Of a DNA stretch of 64,000 nucleotides, positions 1 through 7,826 are shown piece by piece. This stretch comes from Stutzerimonas stutzeri (lineage in GTDB: Bacteria; Pseudomonadota; Gammaproteobacteria; Pseudomonadales; Pseudomonadaceae): positions 1 through 64,000 of the forward strand of contig DGLA01000007.1 in the NCBI GenBank assembly GCA_002387205.1. The letters run 5' to 3'. A program made the position numbers and the translations under genes. Under the pieces are notes generated by a model that ran no database searches, was not told the origin of the DNA, and was given only the letters and a program-made list of their open reading frames with translations. Every line of letters begins with the position of its first letter. Position 1 is the stretch's first letter.

Positions 1-1217
1 ACGAAATTTTCCTCGCCATCGGCATGTTCACCGCTATCGTGCTCGCACTGGTGGTGATCATCCTTGCGGCGCGCGCCAAGCTGGTCTCCAGTGGCGACGT
101 GAGCATCGAGATCAACGGCGAACGCACCATTACCGTTCCGGCTGGCGGCAAACTGCTGCAGACTTTGGCCGCTAATAACATCTTCCTCTCGTCCGCCTGT
201 GGCGGCGGCGGTACATGCGCTCAGTGCAAGTGCATCGTCGAGAGCGGCGGCGGCGAGATGCTGCCCACCGAGGAATCGCACTTCACCCGTCGTGAGGCTG
301 GCGAAGGGTGGCGCCTGTCCTGCCAGACTCCGGTCAAGGCGGACATGAAGATCGAGGTTCCGGAAGAGGTCTTTGGCGTAAAGAAGTGGGAGTGCACGGT
401 TCTGTCCAATCCCAACGTCGCTACCTTCATCAAGGAGCTGACCTTGAAGCTGCCGGAGGGTGAGAATGTCGACTTCCGTGCTGGCGGATATGTGCAGCTG
501 GAGTGCCCGCCTCACGAGGTCCGCTACAAGGATTTCGATATCCAGGAGGAATATCGCGGCGACTGGGACAAGTTCAACCAGTGGAAATACGTGTCGAAGG
601 TCGACGAGACGGTGATCCGCGCCTACTCGATGGCGAACTACCCGGAAGAGGTCGGTCTGGTGAAGTTCAATATCCGCATTGCATCGCCTCCGCCGGGTAA
701 GGACGATTTGCCACCAGGCAAGATGTCGTCATGGGTCTTCAGCCTGAAGCCCGGCGACAAGGTTACCGTTTACGGTCCATTTGGAGAGTTTTTCGCCAAG
801 GATACCGATGCCGAGATGGTCTTTATTGGCGGCGGCGCGGGCATGGCTCCGATGCGTTCGCATATCTTCGACCAGCTCAAGCGGCTGAAGTCCAAGCGCA
901 AGATGAGCTTCTGGTATGGCGCTCGCTCGATGCGTGAAGCGTTTTACGTTGAGGAATACGATCAGCTGCAGGCTGAGAACCAGAACTTTCAGTGGCATCT
1001 GGCCTTGTCCGATCCGCAACCCGAAGACAACTGGGAGGGCCCGACCGGTTTCATTCATAACGTGCTGTATGAGAACTACCTGAAGGACCATCCGGCCCCA
1101 GAGGACTGTGAGTTCTACATGTGCGGCCCGCCTATGATGAACGCGTCGGTGATCAAGATGCTCACCGATCTGGGCGTCGAACCGGAGAACATCCTGCTCG
1201 ACGACTTTGGCGGCTAG
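1..1217 (+). CDS. nqrF: Na+-translocating NADH:quinone reductase subunit F (5' end outside window)
   Basis: NqrF is the NADH-oxidising subunit of the sodium-pumping NADH:quinone oxidoreductase in the inner membrane. It passes electrons from NADH through FAD and a 2Fe-2S cluster into the complex. The reading frame is open to the left edge: codons from base 3 read EIFLAIG before the first ATG at 24, which is how NqrF proteins begin, so only a few residues are missing and the ATG at 24 is internal. An N-terminal membrane helix is followed by a plant-type ferredoxin domain with the cluster motif CGGGGTCAQC (bases about 198-227), the FAD motif RAYSMANYP (about 619-645) and a C-terminal NADH-binding part (FIGGGAGMAPMRS, then YMCGPPMM). 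It is the last structural nqr gene and is followed after one base by apbE. Confidence 0.97.
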   Translation, partial: EIFLAIGMFTAIVLALVVIILAARAKLVSSGDVSIEINGERTITVPAGGKLLQTLAANNIFLSSACGGGGTCAQCKCIVESGGGEMLPTEESHFTRREAGEGWRLSCQTPVKADMKIEVPEEVFGVKKWECTVLSNPNVATFIKELTLKLPEGENVDFRAGGYVQLECPPHEVRYKDFDIQEEYRGDWDKFNQWKYVSKVDETVIRAYSMANYPEEVGLVKFNIRIASPPPGKDDLPPGKMSSWVFSLKPGDKVTVYGPFGEFFAKDTDAEMVFIGGGAGMAPMRSHIFDQLKRLKSKRKMSFWYGARSMREAFYVEEYDQLQAENQNFQWHLALSDPQPEDNWEGPTGFIHNVLYENYLKDHPAPEDCEFYMCGPPMMNASVIKMLTDLGVEPENILLDDFGG

Positions 1218-1218
1218 C

Positions 1219-2244
1219 ATGCTCTATGCGTTACTGCAGCCCGTCACCGTTGTCGCCCTGGCGGCAGCCCTGACGGGCTGCCTGTTTCAGGAGAAGGTCG
1301 AGAGCTACTCTGGCCCGACCATGGGCAGTACCTATTCGGTCAAATACGTAGCGGGGGACGCGCCTGTTTCCGTCAAGCAACTCAAGCGCCAGACGGAGTC
1401 CATCCTTGCCGAAGTCGACCAGCAAATGTCGACTTATCGTGCAGACTCGGATATCGAGACGTTCAATTCCCTTCCGGCTGGGGCCTGCATGACCGTGCCG
1501 GAGGGCATTCGCGATCTCGTCCGGGCAGGGCAGCAGCTTTCCGATGAAAGTGGCGGAGCCCTGGATCTGACTATCGAGCCGCTACTCGATCTTTGGGGCT
1601 TTGGTCCCCATGGTTCGGGCGAGCGGGTTCCCTCCGCTGAGGAAATTGCCACGGCGCGAAAAAGAGTCGGCCATCAGCACCTGACAATCAGGGGTGAGCA
1701 ACTCTGCAAGGACGCCGATGTACAGGTCGATTTCAACAGTATCGCTGCAGGTTATGCAGTGGATCGGGTTACCGCAGATCTCGAGGCCTCCGGCATCACA
1801 CGTTACCTGGTGGAGATCACCGGCGAGCTGAAGGCTCTAGGGCAAAAGCCCGACGGATCCCCATGGCGTATTGCCATCGAGGCCCCGCATGACAATGAGC
1901 GTGTGGCGCAGCGAGTCATTGAGCTGGATGGGTATGCCGTGTCGACATCCGGGGACTATCGCAACTATTTCGAGCGTGACGGCAAGCGCTACTCGCACAC
2001 CCTTGATCCTCAAACCGGTGCGCCTATCGAGCACAACCTGGCGGCAGTGACCGTTGTCGACCCCTCGACATTGCGTGCGGACGGGTTGTCTACTGTGCTC
2101 ATGGTAATGGGGCCCGAGCGGGGCTTGGCGTATGCGGCGCAAAAAAAGATCGCCGCGTTCTTCGTCGTCCGTAAAGGACATGAATTCGTTAGCAAAAGCA
2201 CCGAAGCCTTTGATGAGTTGTTTGGTGCGGGAGCAGAGAGATGA
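1219..2244 (+). CDS. apbE: FAD:protein FMN transferase, lipoprotein
   Basis: ApbE covalently attaches FMN to threonine residues of target proteins; beside nqr genes its targets are NqrB and NqrC. The product (341 residues) has a lipoprotein signal with lipobox LTGC (Cys21), so it is a periplasm-facing, membrane-anchored enzyme. Family motifs are visible: GPTMGSTYSVKY near residue 32, the DFNSIAAGYAVD segment, HTLDPQTGAPI and the metal-binding region ADGLSTVLMVMG near the C-terminus. The ATG at 1219 lies one base after the nqrF stop and gives a clean signal peptide; a TTG at 1207 would overlap nqrF and adds only four residues. It overlaps nqrM by four bases (ATGA), which suggests translational coupling. 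Confidence 0.95.
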   Translation: MLYALLQPVTVVALAAALTGCLFQEKVESYSGPTMGSTYSVKYVAGDAPVSVKQLKRQTESILAEVDQQMSTYRADSDIETFNSLPAGACMTVPEGIRDLVRAGQQLSDESGGALDLTIEPLLDLWGFGPHGSGERVPSAEEIATARKRVGHQHLTIRGEQLCKDADVQVDFNSIAAGYAVDRVTADLEASGITRYLVEITGELKALGQKPDGSPWRIAIEAPHDNERVAQRVIELDGYAVSTSGDYRNYFERDGKRYSHTLDPQTGAPIEHNLAAVTVVDPSTLRADGLSTVLMVMGPERGLAYAAQKKIAAFFVVRKGHEFVSKSTEAFDELFGAGAER

Positions 2245-2471
2245 CTTGGCTGATCGTTTTCCTTGTAATGTTGCTGGTCGTGTTTGGCATGTCCATTGGA
2301 GTGATCATGGGGCGAAAGCCTATCGCCGGATCCTGTGGCGGTATCGCCAACCTTGGCATCGAGAAAGAGTGTTCGATCTGCGGCGGCAGCCGCGAGAAGT
2401 GTGAGGAAGTAAATGAGCAGGCGAGCCGGGGTGAGAAGACCGATCTCGCGTACGACGCAACCAGGCGCTAG
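2241..2471 (+). CDS. nqrM: Na+-NQR maturation protein NqrM (DUF539)
   Basis: NqrM is a small membrane protein needed to assemble active Na+-NQR, thought to deliver iron for the Fe site held by NqrD and NqrE. The 76-residue product has one N-terminal membrane helix (residues about 3-25) and the family cysteine pattern in CGGIANLGIEKECSICGG, with a further Cys downstream in EKCEE. The start ATG overlaps the apbE stop (ATGA). With nqrF and apbE it completes the usual nqr-apbE-nqrM order. Confidence 0.93.
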   Translation: MTWLIVFLVMLLVVFGMSIGVIMGRKPIAGSCGGIANLGIEKECSICGGSREKCEEVNEQASRGEKTDLAYDATRR

Positions 2472-2658
2472 CCGCCAGGGTTGATGGTAGGCGATGGTCG
2501 AAGTCATCTGCACCTCAGTTCAATAGCTGCGGTGCCAAATGCATGGAGGCTGGTCGACCAACGACCCGGGCCCAGGCGCGTCGGTCGAAACATCCGCACA
2601 GGGTCCAGCGAATTCGTTTAAAGCGGCAGGTCTGCCTGTCGCGTGTTCAGGGGTGTAT

Positions 2659-4053
2659 ATGGCTGTCTACAACTACGATGTGGTGATTCTGGGCTCGGGC
2701 CCCGCCGGCGAAGGTGCGGCGATGAATGCGGTCAAGGCAGGGCGCAAGGTCGCGGTGGTGGACAGCAGGCCACACGTCGGCGGCAATTCGACCCACCTGG
2801 GAACCATTCCTTCAAAAGCGCTGCGCCACTCGGTGCGGCAGATCATGCAATACAACACCAATCCACTGTTTCGTCAGATCGGCGAGCCGCGCTGGTTTTC
2901 CTTTCCTGACGTGCTGAAAAGTGCCGAGAGCGTCATCGCCAAGCAGGTCACCTCACGAACCGGCTATTACGCACGTAACCGCATCGACATTTTCTTCGGC
3001 ACTGCAAGCTTTGCAGACGAGCAAACCGTGGAAGTGGTCAGCAGCAATGGCATGGTGGAAAAGCTGGTTGCAAGCCAGTTCATCATTGCCACCGGCTCGC
3101 GACCCTACCGGCCATCCGACGTCGACTTCACCCATCCGCGAATCTACGACAGCGACACCATCCTTACCCTGAGTCACACCCCGCGTCGCTTGATCATCTA
3201 TGGCGCCGGCGTGATCGGTTCCGAGTATGCGTCAATCTTCAGTGGGCTCGGTGTGTTGGTTGACCTGATCGACAACCGCGATCAGTTGCTCAGTTTTCTC
3301 GATGACGAGATTTCTGATGCGCTCAGTTATCACCTGCGTAACAACAACGTGCTGATCCGCCACAAAGAGGAATATGAGCGTGTCGAGGGTGTTGATAACG
3401 GGGTCATCCTGCATCTGAAGTCAGGCAAGAAGATCAAGGCAGACGCTTTCCTCTGGTGTAATGGGCGTACCGGTAATACCGACAAGCTTGCACTGGAAAA
3501 CATTGGCTTGAAAGTCAACAGCCGTGGCCAGATTCAGGTTGACGAGCATTACCGTACCGATGTTGGCAATATCTACGCGGCTGGCGACGTAATCGGTTGG
3601 CCATCGCTTGCAAGCGCCGCATACGACCAGGGCAGATCTGCCGCGGGCAGCATCGTCGACAACAACAGCTGGCGATTCGTTGACGACGTCCCGACCGGTA
3701 TCTACACCATTCCGGAGATCAGCTCGATCGGCAAGAACGAGCGTGAACTCACTGAGGCGAAGATTCCGTACGAGGTCGGCAAAGCGTTTTTCAAGGGCAT
3801 GGCGCGAGCGCAAATTTCAGCCGAGCCGGTGGGAATGCTGAAAATTCTGTTCCACCGGGAAACGTTAGCAGTGCTGGGCGTTCATTGCTTCGGCTATCAG
3901 GCGTCGGAAATCGTCCATATCGGCCAGGCGATCATGAACCAGCCGGGCGAGGCGAATACCATCAAGTATTTCGTCAACACCACGTTCAACTATCCGACCA
4001 TGGCGGAAGCCTACCGTGTCGCTGCGTTCGATGGGCTCAATCGGCTTTTTTAA
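2659..4053 (+). CDS. sthA: Soluble pyridine nucleotide transhydrogenase
   Basis: SthA is a cytoplasmic flavoprotein that transfers hydride between NADPH and NAD+, balancing the two pools. It belongs to the dihydrolipoamide dehydrogenase fold: FAD motif GSGPAGEGAA near residue 12, a second dinucleotide motif GAGVIGSEYAS near 182, the FAD-contact AAGDVIGWPSLAS, and a C-terminal dimerisation domain. Length 464 matches the family. The ATG at 2659 follows a purine-rich CAGGGG; an upstream in-frame ATG at 2539 would add 40 residues unlike any family N-terminus. The motif that is a redox disulfide in the parent family reads GGNSTHLGTIPSK. From memory, transhydrogenases replace the second Cys by Thr (here Thr49) but usually keep the first; here it is Ser44 (see findings). 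Confidence 0.96.
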   Translation: MAVYNYDVVILGSGPAGEGAAMNAVKAGRKVAVVDSRPHVGGNSTHLGTIPSKALRHSVRQIMQYNTNPLFRQIGEPRWFSFPDVLKSAESVIAKQVTSRTGYYARNRIDIFFGTASFADEQTVEVVSSNGMVEKLVASQFIIATGSRPYRPSDVDFTHPRIYDSDTILTLSHTPRRLIIYGAGVIGSEYASIFSGLGVLVDLIDNRDQLLSFLDDEISDALSYHLRNNNVLIRHKEEYERVEGVDNGVILHLKSGKKIKADAFLWCNGRTGNTDKLALENIGLKVNSRGQIQVDEHYRTDVGNIYAAGDVIGWPSLASAAYDQGRSAAGSIVDNNSWRFVDDVPTGIYTIPEISSIGKNERELTEAKIPYEVGKAFFKGMARAQISAEPVGMLKILFHRETLAVLGVHCFGYQASEIVHIGQAIMNQPGEANTIKYFVNTTFNYPTMAEAYRVAAFDGLNRLF

Positions 4054-4057
4054 GCGG

Positions 4058-4086
4058 CTCCGACCGGTGGCCTGAGCCGGTCGGAG
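4058..4086 (+). terminator. Hairpin just after sthA
   Basis: A perfect 10-bp inverted repeat, CTCCGACCGG at 4058-4067 and CCGGTCGGAG at 4077-4086 with a 9-base loop, begins five bases after the sthA stop. No T-run follows, so it may protect the 3' end or aid termination with the next hairpin. Confidence 0.5.
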
Positions 4087-4141
4087 AGGACACCCGGAAC
4101 TGGCGCTGGCCAAACCGGGAGAGCTTATGAGGTCAGGTGGG

Positions 4142-4170
4142 GAGGCCGCTGTTCAGGCGGCCTCTTTGTT
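4142..4170 (+). terminator. Probable rho-independent terminator of sthA
   Basis: GAGGCCGC (4142-4149) pairs with GCGGCCTC (4157-4164) across a 7-base loop, followed on the plus strand by TTTGTT. It lies between the convergent sthA and glpQ-like genes. The minus-strand side lacks a T-run, so it best serves sthA. Confidence 0.7.
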
Positions 4171-4172
4171 GG

Positions 4173-4895
4173 CTAGCTCCGGCGCAACGTGGAGACGGCA
4201 AGGCCAGGATAGTCGGTTATCAGGCTATCGACACCGAAATCGGCCAGGCGCCGCATCAGTGCCGGCTCGTTCACCGTCCAGACCGAGACATGCAGTCCCT
4301 GCTGTCGGGCTTTGGCGATACGCTCGGGGGTGCACAGGGTCCATTTGAGTGCTAGCAGTTCGCAGTCATATTGCTTGGCGACCTTCAACGGGTCCAGCCA
4401 GCCATACTCTGCAACGAGCCCGCACGAGAGTTCGGGAGTCAATCGTCTCAGCGCTCGCAACACCTCCCGTGAGCCTGAGGTTACGGTAATCCGGTCCAGC
4501 AGGCCGTGACGTTCGGCCAACGCCTTGATCGCCAGTACCGAGCGTGCCGCTCTGACCCTGGATGCGCTTTTTACTTCAAGCTGCCAGTGTTCGAAATCGC
4601 ATTGCTCGAACACTTCGGACAGCCGGGGGATGGGGCATGGCTGTTTCCAGTCAGGCCCGACGTGGCGAGCGTCATAGCGGGTCAGCTCGTCGGCGTCATG
4701 TTCGACGACCTTTCCGCGACGCCCGGTGGTGCGTTTCAGCGTCGGGTCATGGATAACCATCAGCTCGCCGTCCTTCGAGAGGTGAAGGTCGAGTTCGCAG
4801 CGTCGCACGCCGCGATCAAGGCATTGCTTGAAGCCTGCCAATGTGTTTTCGGGCGCTTCGCCCTTGGCGCCGCGATGGCCGTAGATAAGGGTCAC
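4173..4895 (-). CDS. Glycerophosphodiester phosphodiesterase
   Basis: A GDPD-family enzyme that hydrolyses glycerophosphodiesters to glycerol-3-phosphate and an alcohol. The 240-residue protein has the TIM-barrel signature: YGHRGAKGEAPENT at the N-terminus (metal and catalytic HRG...PEN), ELDLHLSKDGELMVIHD (catalytic His near residue 50) and the C-terminal VWTVNEP...GVDSLITDYP. No signal peptide is seen, so it should be cytoplasmic (UgpQ-like rather than periplasmic GlpQ). The start codon is GTG, overlapping the upstream stop as GTGA, so it is the last gene of a minus-strand trio with the small exported protein and the PilZ protein. Confidence 0.9.
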   Translation of the reverse strand: MTLIYGHRGAKGEAPENTLAGFKQCLDRGVRRCELDLHLSKDGELMVIHDPTLKRTTGRRGKVVEHDADELTRYDARHVGPDWKQPCPIPRLSEVFEQCDFEHWQLEVKSASRVRAARSVLAIKALAERHGLLDRITVTSGSREVLRALRRLTPELSCGLVAEYGWLDPLKVAKQYDCELLALKWTLCTPERIAKARQQGLHVSVWTVNEPALMRRLADFGVDSLITDYPGLAVSTLRRS

Positions 4896-5197
4896 GGTTG
4901 ACTCTCTGCTTGCTGATAGATGAAACGCTGGTGATGCACGACGCTATTGATGACCCTGTCGCCCTCGAAATACACGGAAAATTCCCGATAATCCCAGCGA
5001 GTGATTGGAGGCAATCCGACGGCAGGATGTTCCTGATCGGCAAGACCAAAACGCTCAAGCACATCGATTTTGGCATCACCGCGGTTGGGAAGGGCAAGGT
5101 CGACCGGACCTTGCTGGCCCACCGGGATTCTGATGTCTTCAGCCTTTGCTGCAGCACAGAGGCTGGTGATCAGCAGGATAAGCGTAACAAGGCGCAT
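4892..5197 (-). CDS. Small exported protein of unknown function
   Basis: A 101-residue protein with a typical Sec signal peptide (about 20 residues, ending near CAAAKAED) and a short periplasmic domain of about 80 residues with no motif I recognise. It contains several aromatic residues late in the chain (WDYREFSVYFEGD). It starts with ATG three bases after the PilZ-protein stop and its stop overlaps the GTG of the phosphodiesterase, so all three are probably translated together. From memory Pseudomonas genomes carry a similar phosphodiesterase-linked small gene here. Function cannot be assigned. Confidence 0.82.
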   Translation of the reverse strand: MRLVTLILLITSLCAAAKAEDIRIPVGQQGPVDLALPNRGDAKIDVLERFGLADQEHPAVGLPPITRWDYREFSVYFEGDRVINSVVHHQRFIYQQAESQP

Positions 5198-5200
5198 GGG

Positions 5201-5773
5201 TCAGATTCCGTTCTGTTTCTCGCGGGCCAGGCGACGTTCGGCTGCCTGCTTCTGCAGGATATGCCGAGCAAGCATCTGCCGTTGTGCATCAGTCAACGCT
5301 TCGAAACAGGTGCCGATTGCATAGGTGCCGTCTTCCTGGGCCTGGCAGCTGGATACTCGCGAAGTCAGCAGCATGCCGAGTCCCTGAGGCATGAGTATAA
5401 GCTTGAGTTTCCAGACGGAACCTTCCGCAAGTGGTCGATCATGGGTGAAGCTGATGCCGCCTTCGGAGAGGACTACTTCTCGCGCCGGGCCGATCTCGTC
5501 CAGCAGCTCACGCGCTATTAGCTGACCAAGCAGGTCGATGCGCTTGTTTTGTACCTTGAGGTAGTTCCCCAGGGTGCGGTTGCTCTCAGCAATCTGCCGC
5601 AGCAGTAGCTGCGCTTCAAGATCCAGCTGATGGAGCTCGCCGAGCAGGCCGAACAGCCTTGACGACGCCATGTCGGAGACTGTTTCAGCGTGTTCCATGG
5701 GCAGGATTTCCAGTGCGATCCTGTCCTCGATACGGTAGTATTCGCGGCGGTCGCCAGTGTCTTCAGTGTGCAT
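5201..5773 (-). CDS. PilZ-domain protein, probable c-di-GMP effector
   Basis: A 190-residue cytoplasmic protein with a split PilZ signature. The N-terminus carries RREYYR (an RxxxR c-di-GMP motif, residues about 9-13), then a helical, leucine-rich segment (residues about 30-105), then a beta-rich stretch with VLSEGGISF where the second motif (D/N-x-S-x-x-G) should be; Val replaces the acidic or amide residue. The C-terminal helix is charged (RQMLARHILQKQAAERR). The start at 5773 is chosen over 5830 because AGGGA sits five bases upstream. It resembles the PilZ protein I recall at the same place upstream of lolC in P. aeruginosa. First gene of the minus-strand trio. Confidence 0.85.
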   Translation of the reverse strand: MHTEDTGDRREYYRIEDRIALEILPMEHAETVSDMASSRLFGLLGELHQLDLEAQLLLRQIAESNRTLGNYLKVQNKRIDLLGQLIARELLDEIGPAREVVLSEGGISFTHDRPLAEGSVWKLKLILMPQGLGMLLTSRVSSCQAQEDGTYAIGTCFEALTDAQRQMLARHILQKQAAERRLAREKQNGI

Positions 5774-5872
5774 GTCTATCCCTGGGCTGCAGTGATGGCT
5801 TGAGTGTATCAGGCCGCCTGGCAAGGTCATTCAGCTTGTTTTTCCCGCCAGCGAAAGCGAACTCATCGATTT

Positions 5873-7120
5873 ATGTTCAGACCGCTGTCAGTGTATATCG
5901 GAGCGCGTTATACACGCGCCAGACGTCGCAGCCTCTTCGTCTCCTTCATCTCTTTTACCTCCATGATCGGGCTCGCACTCGGTGTTTTGGTGATGATTGT
6001 CGTGCTGTCGGTGATGAACGGGTTCGATCATGAAATGCGCACCCGTGTATTGGGTATGGTTCCCCACGCCACCATTGAAAGCCCGACGCCCATCGATGAT
6101 TGGCGAGCCCTGGCGCAGCGCCTCGGGCAACACGAGCAGGTCGAGGCAATAGCACCTTTCATCCAGATGCAGGGGCTGCTGACCAACCGGGGGCAGGTCA
6201 CCAAGATCCTTATCAACGCTGTAGATCCGGTGCTCGAAAATGATGTCTCGATCATCGGGCAGTTCTTTCAGGAAGGCTCGCTGGAGAGCCTTGCGCCAGG
6301 AGAGTTCGGCATTGTTATCGGTGACAACGCCGCACGAAAGCTCGGCGTTGGCCTTGGCGACAAGGTGACCTTCGTAGCCCCGGAGGTCACGGTTACTCCG
6401 GCGGGCGTGTTTCCCCGCATGAAACGTTTTACCGTTCGCGGCATCTTTCATGTCGGTGCCGGAGAGATCGACGGTTACGTGGCAATGGCCAATATCTCCG
6501 ACCTGGCGCGGTTGCATCGCTGGAGGCCAGATCAGGTGCAGGGGCTGCGCCTGCGTTTCGCGGATCTGTTTCAAGCGCCGCGTCTTGCCTGGGACATGGC
6601 CGCTCAGATGGGCGATAACTTCTACTCCCGCGACTGGACGCGTACCCACGGCAACCTCTACCAGGCGATTCGCATGGAAAAGGCGATGATCGGTCTGTTG
6701 CTGTTGCTGATCGTTGCTGTGGCCGCCTTCAATATCATCTCGACTCTGGTCATGGTCGTGACCGACAAGCGCGGCGATATCGCCATTCTGAGAACGCTTG
6801 GCGCAACGCCGAAGCAGATAATGGGCATCTTCATGGTGCAAGGCACGGTAATCGGCGTGGTTGGAACCTTGGTCGGCGCCTTGTTCGGCATGTTTGCGGC
6901 TGTCAATGTCAGCAACTGGATCGCCTCACTGGAGCGGCTGATCGGGCATAAGTTTCTGAATGCCGATGTGTATTTCATTGACTATCTGCCGTCCCGGTTA
7001 ATGACCCAGGATGTTGTTCAAGTCTGCGTTGCGGCGCTTGTCCTGAGTTTTCTCGCTACCCTATATCCGGCGTGGAAAGCGGCCCGAACCCAGCCTGCAG
7101 AGGCCTTACGTTATGAGTGA
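5873..7120 (+). CDS. lolC: Lipoprotein-releasing ABC transporter permease LolC
   Basis: An inner-membrane subunit of LolCDE, which extracts outer-membrane-directed lipoproteins from the inner membrane and hands them to LolA. The 415-residue protein has the family layout: N-terminal helix (SLFVSFISFTSMIGLALGVL), a large periplasmic domain, then three C-terminal helices with the FtsX-like segment GDIAILRTLGATPKQIMGIF. The ATG at 5873 is preferred over 5804 because the resulting N-terminus (MFRPLSVYIGARYTRA) aligns residue for residue with LolE below. It overlaps lolD by eight bases. Confidence 0.93.
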   Translation: MFRPLSVYIGARYTRARRRSLFVSFISFTSMIGLALGVLVMIVVLSVMNGFDHEMRTRVLGMVPHATIESPTPIDDWRALAQRLGQHEQVEAIAPFIQMQGLLTNRGQVTKILINAVDPVLENDVSIIGQFFQEGSLESLAPGEFGIVIGDNAARKLGVGLGDKVTFVAPEVTVTPAGVFPRMKRFTVRGIFHVGAGEIDGYVAMANISDLARLHRWRPDQVQGLRLRFADLFQAPRLAWDMAAQMGDNFYSRDWTRTHGNLYQAIRMEKAMIGLLLLLIVAVAAFNIISTLVMVVTDKRGDIAILRTLGATPKQIMGIFMVQGTVIGVVGTLVGALFGMFAAVNVSNWIASLERLIGHKFLNADVYFIDYLPSRLMTQDVVQVCVAALVLSFLATLYPAWKAARTQPAEALRYE

Positions 7121-7826
7121 GCTGGTTATGAATGACAGGTCGTCGCAAGACGCCGCCGTATTGAGCTGCCGCAATCTGGGCAAGCGCTACGAGCAGGGTC
7201 CCGAATCGGTTGACGTGCTTTCCAATCTGCAACTGGAGCTGTACCCGGGGCAGCGGGTTGCGATCGTGGGCAGTTCCGGTTCCGGCAAGAGCACTCTGCT
7301 GAATCTGCTGGGTGGTCTCGACACGCCAAGCGAAGGTAGCGTGTGGCTTGCAGGCGAGGAGCTGTCTGCGCTCAGCGAGAAGGATCGAGGCTTGTTGCGC
7401 AATCGAGCGTTGGGATTCGTCTATCAGTTTCATCATCTGCTGGCGGAATTCACAGCGTTGGAGAACGTTTGCATGCCGCTGCTGATCGGCAGGACACCTA
7501 TCCCCGAAGCCCGTGCACGGGCAACCGAATTGCTGAAGCGGGTAGGGCTCGGCCACCGGATCGCCCACAAGCCGGCAGAGCTGTCGGGGGGAGAGCGTCA
7601 GCGTGTCGCAATCGCTCGCGCGCTGGCCAATCGTCCAGCGCTGGTGTTGCTGGACGAGCCGACCGGAAACCTGGATCACCACACAGCACAGGGCATCCAG
7701 GACCTTATGCTCGAACTGAGCAATTCGTTGCGCACCGCTTTCCTGGTAGTCACCCATGACCCGCAGCTGGCCGCGCAAATGGACCATATCCTGCGTCTGG
7801 AAGACGGTCGGCTGGTGGCCGGTTGA
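7113..7826 (+). CDS. lolD: Lipoprotein-releasing ABC transporter ATPase LolD
   Basis: ATPase subunit of LolCDE, 237 residues. Walker A GSSGSGKST near residue 53, the LolD-type motif FVYQFHHLLAEFTALENV, signature LSGGERQRVAIARAL, Walker B LVLLDEPTG and the switch His in VTHD are all present. It sits between lolC (8-base overlap) and lolE (TGATG overlap), so the three subunits are translated as a unit. Confidence 0.97.
   Translation: MSELVMNDRSSQDAAVLSCRNLGKRYEQGPESVDVLSNLQLELYPGQRVAIVGSSGSGKSTLLNLLGGLDTPSEGSVWLAGEELSALSEKDRGLLRNRALGFVYQFHHLLAEFTALENVCMPLLIGRTPIPEARARATELLKRVGLGHRIAHKPAELSGGERQRVAIARALANRPALVLLDEPTGNLDHHTAQGIQDLMLELSNSLRTAFLVVTHDPQLAAQMDHILRLEDGRLVAG

Noticed and set aside
2472..2658. 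Upstream extension of sthA from ATG 2539
   Set aside because: The 40 added residues resemble no family N-terminus; the ATG at 2659 gives MAVYNYD with a purine-rich site upstream.
5888..6841. 317-residue minus-strand ORF opposite lolC
   Set aside because: Same reason: lolC aligns with lolE along its length, and the antisense product has no recognisable features.
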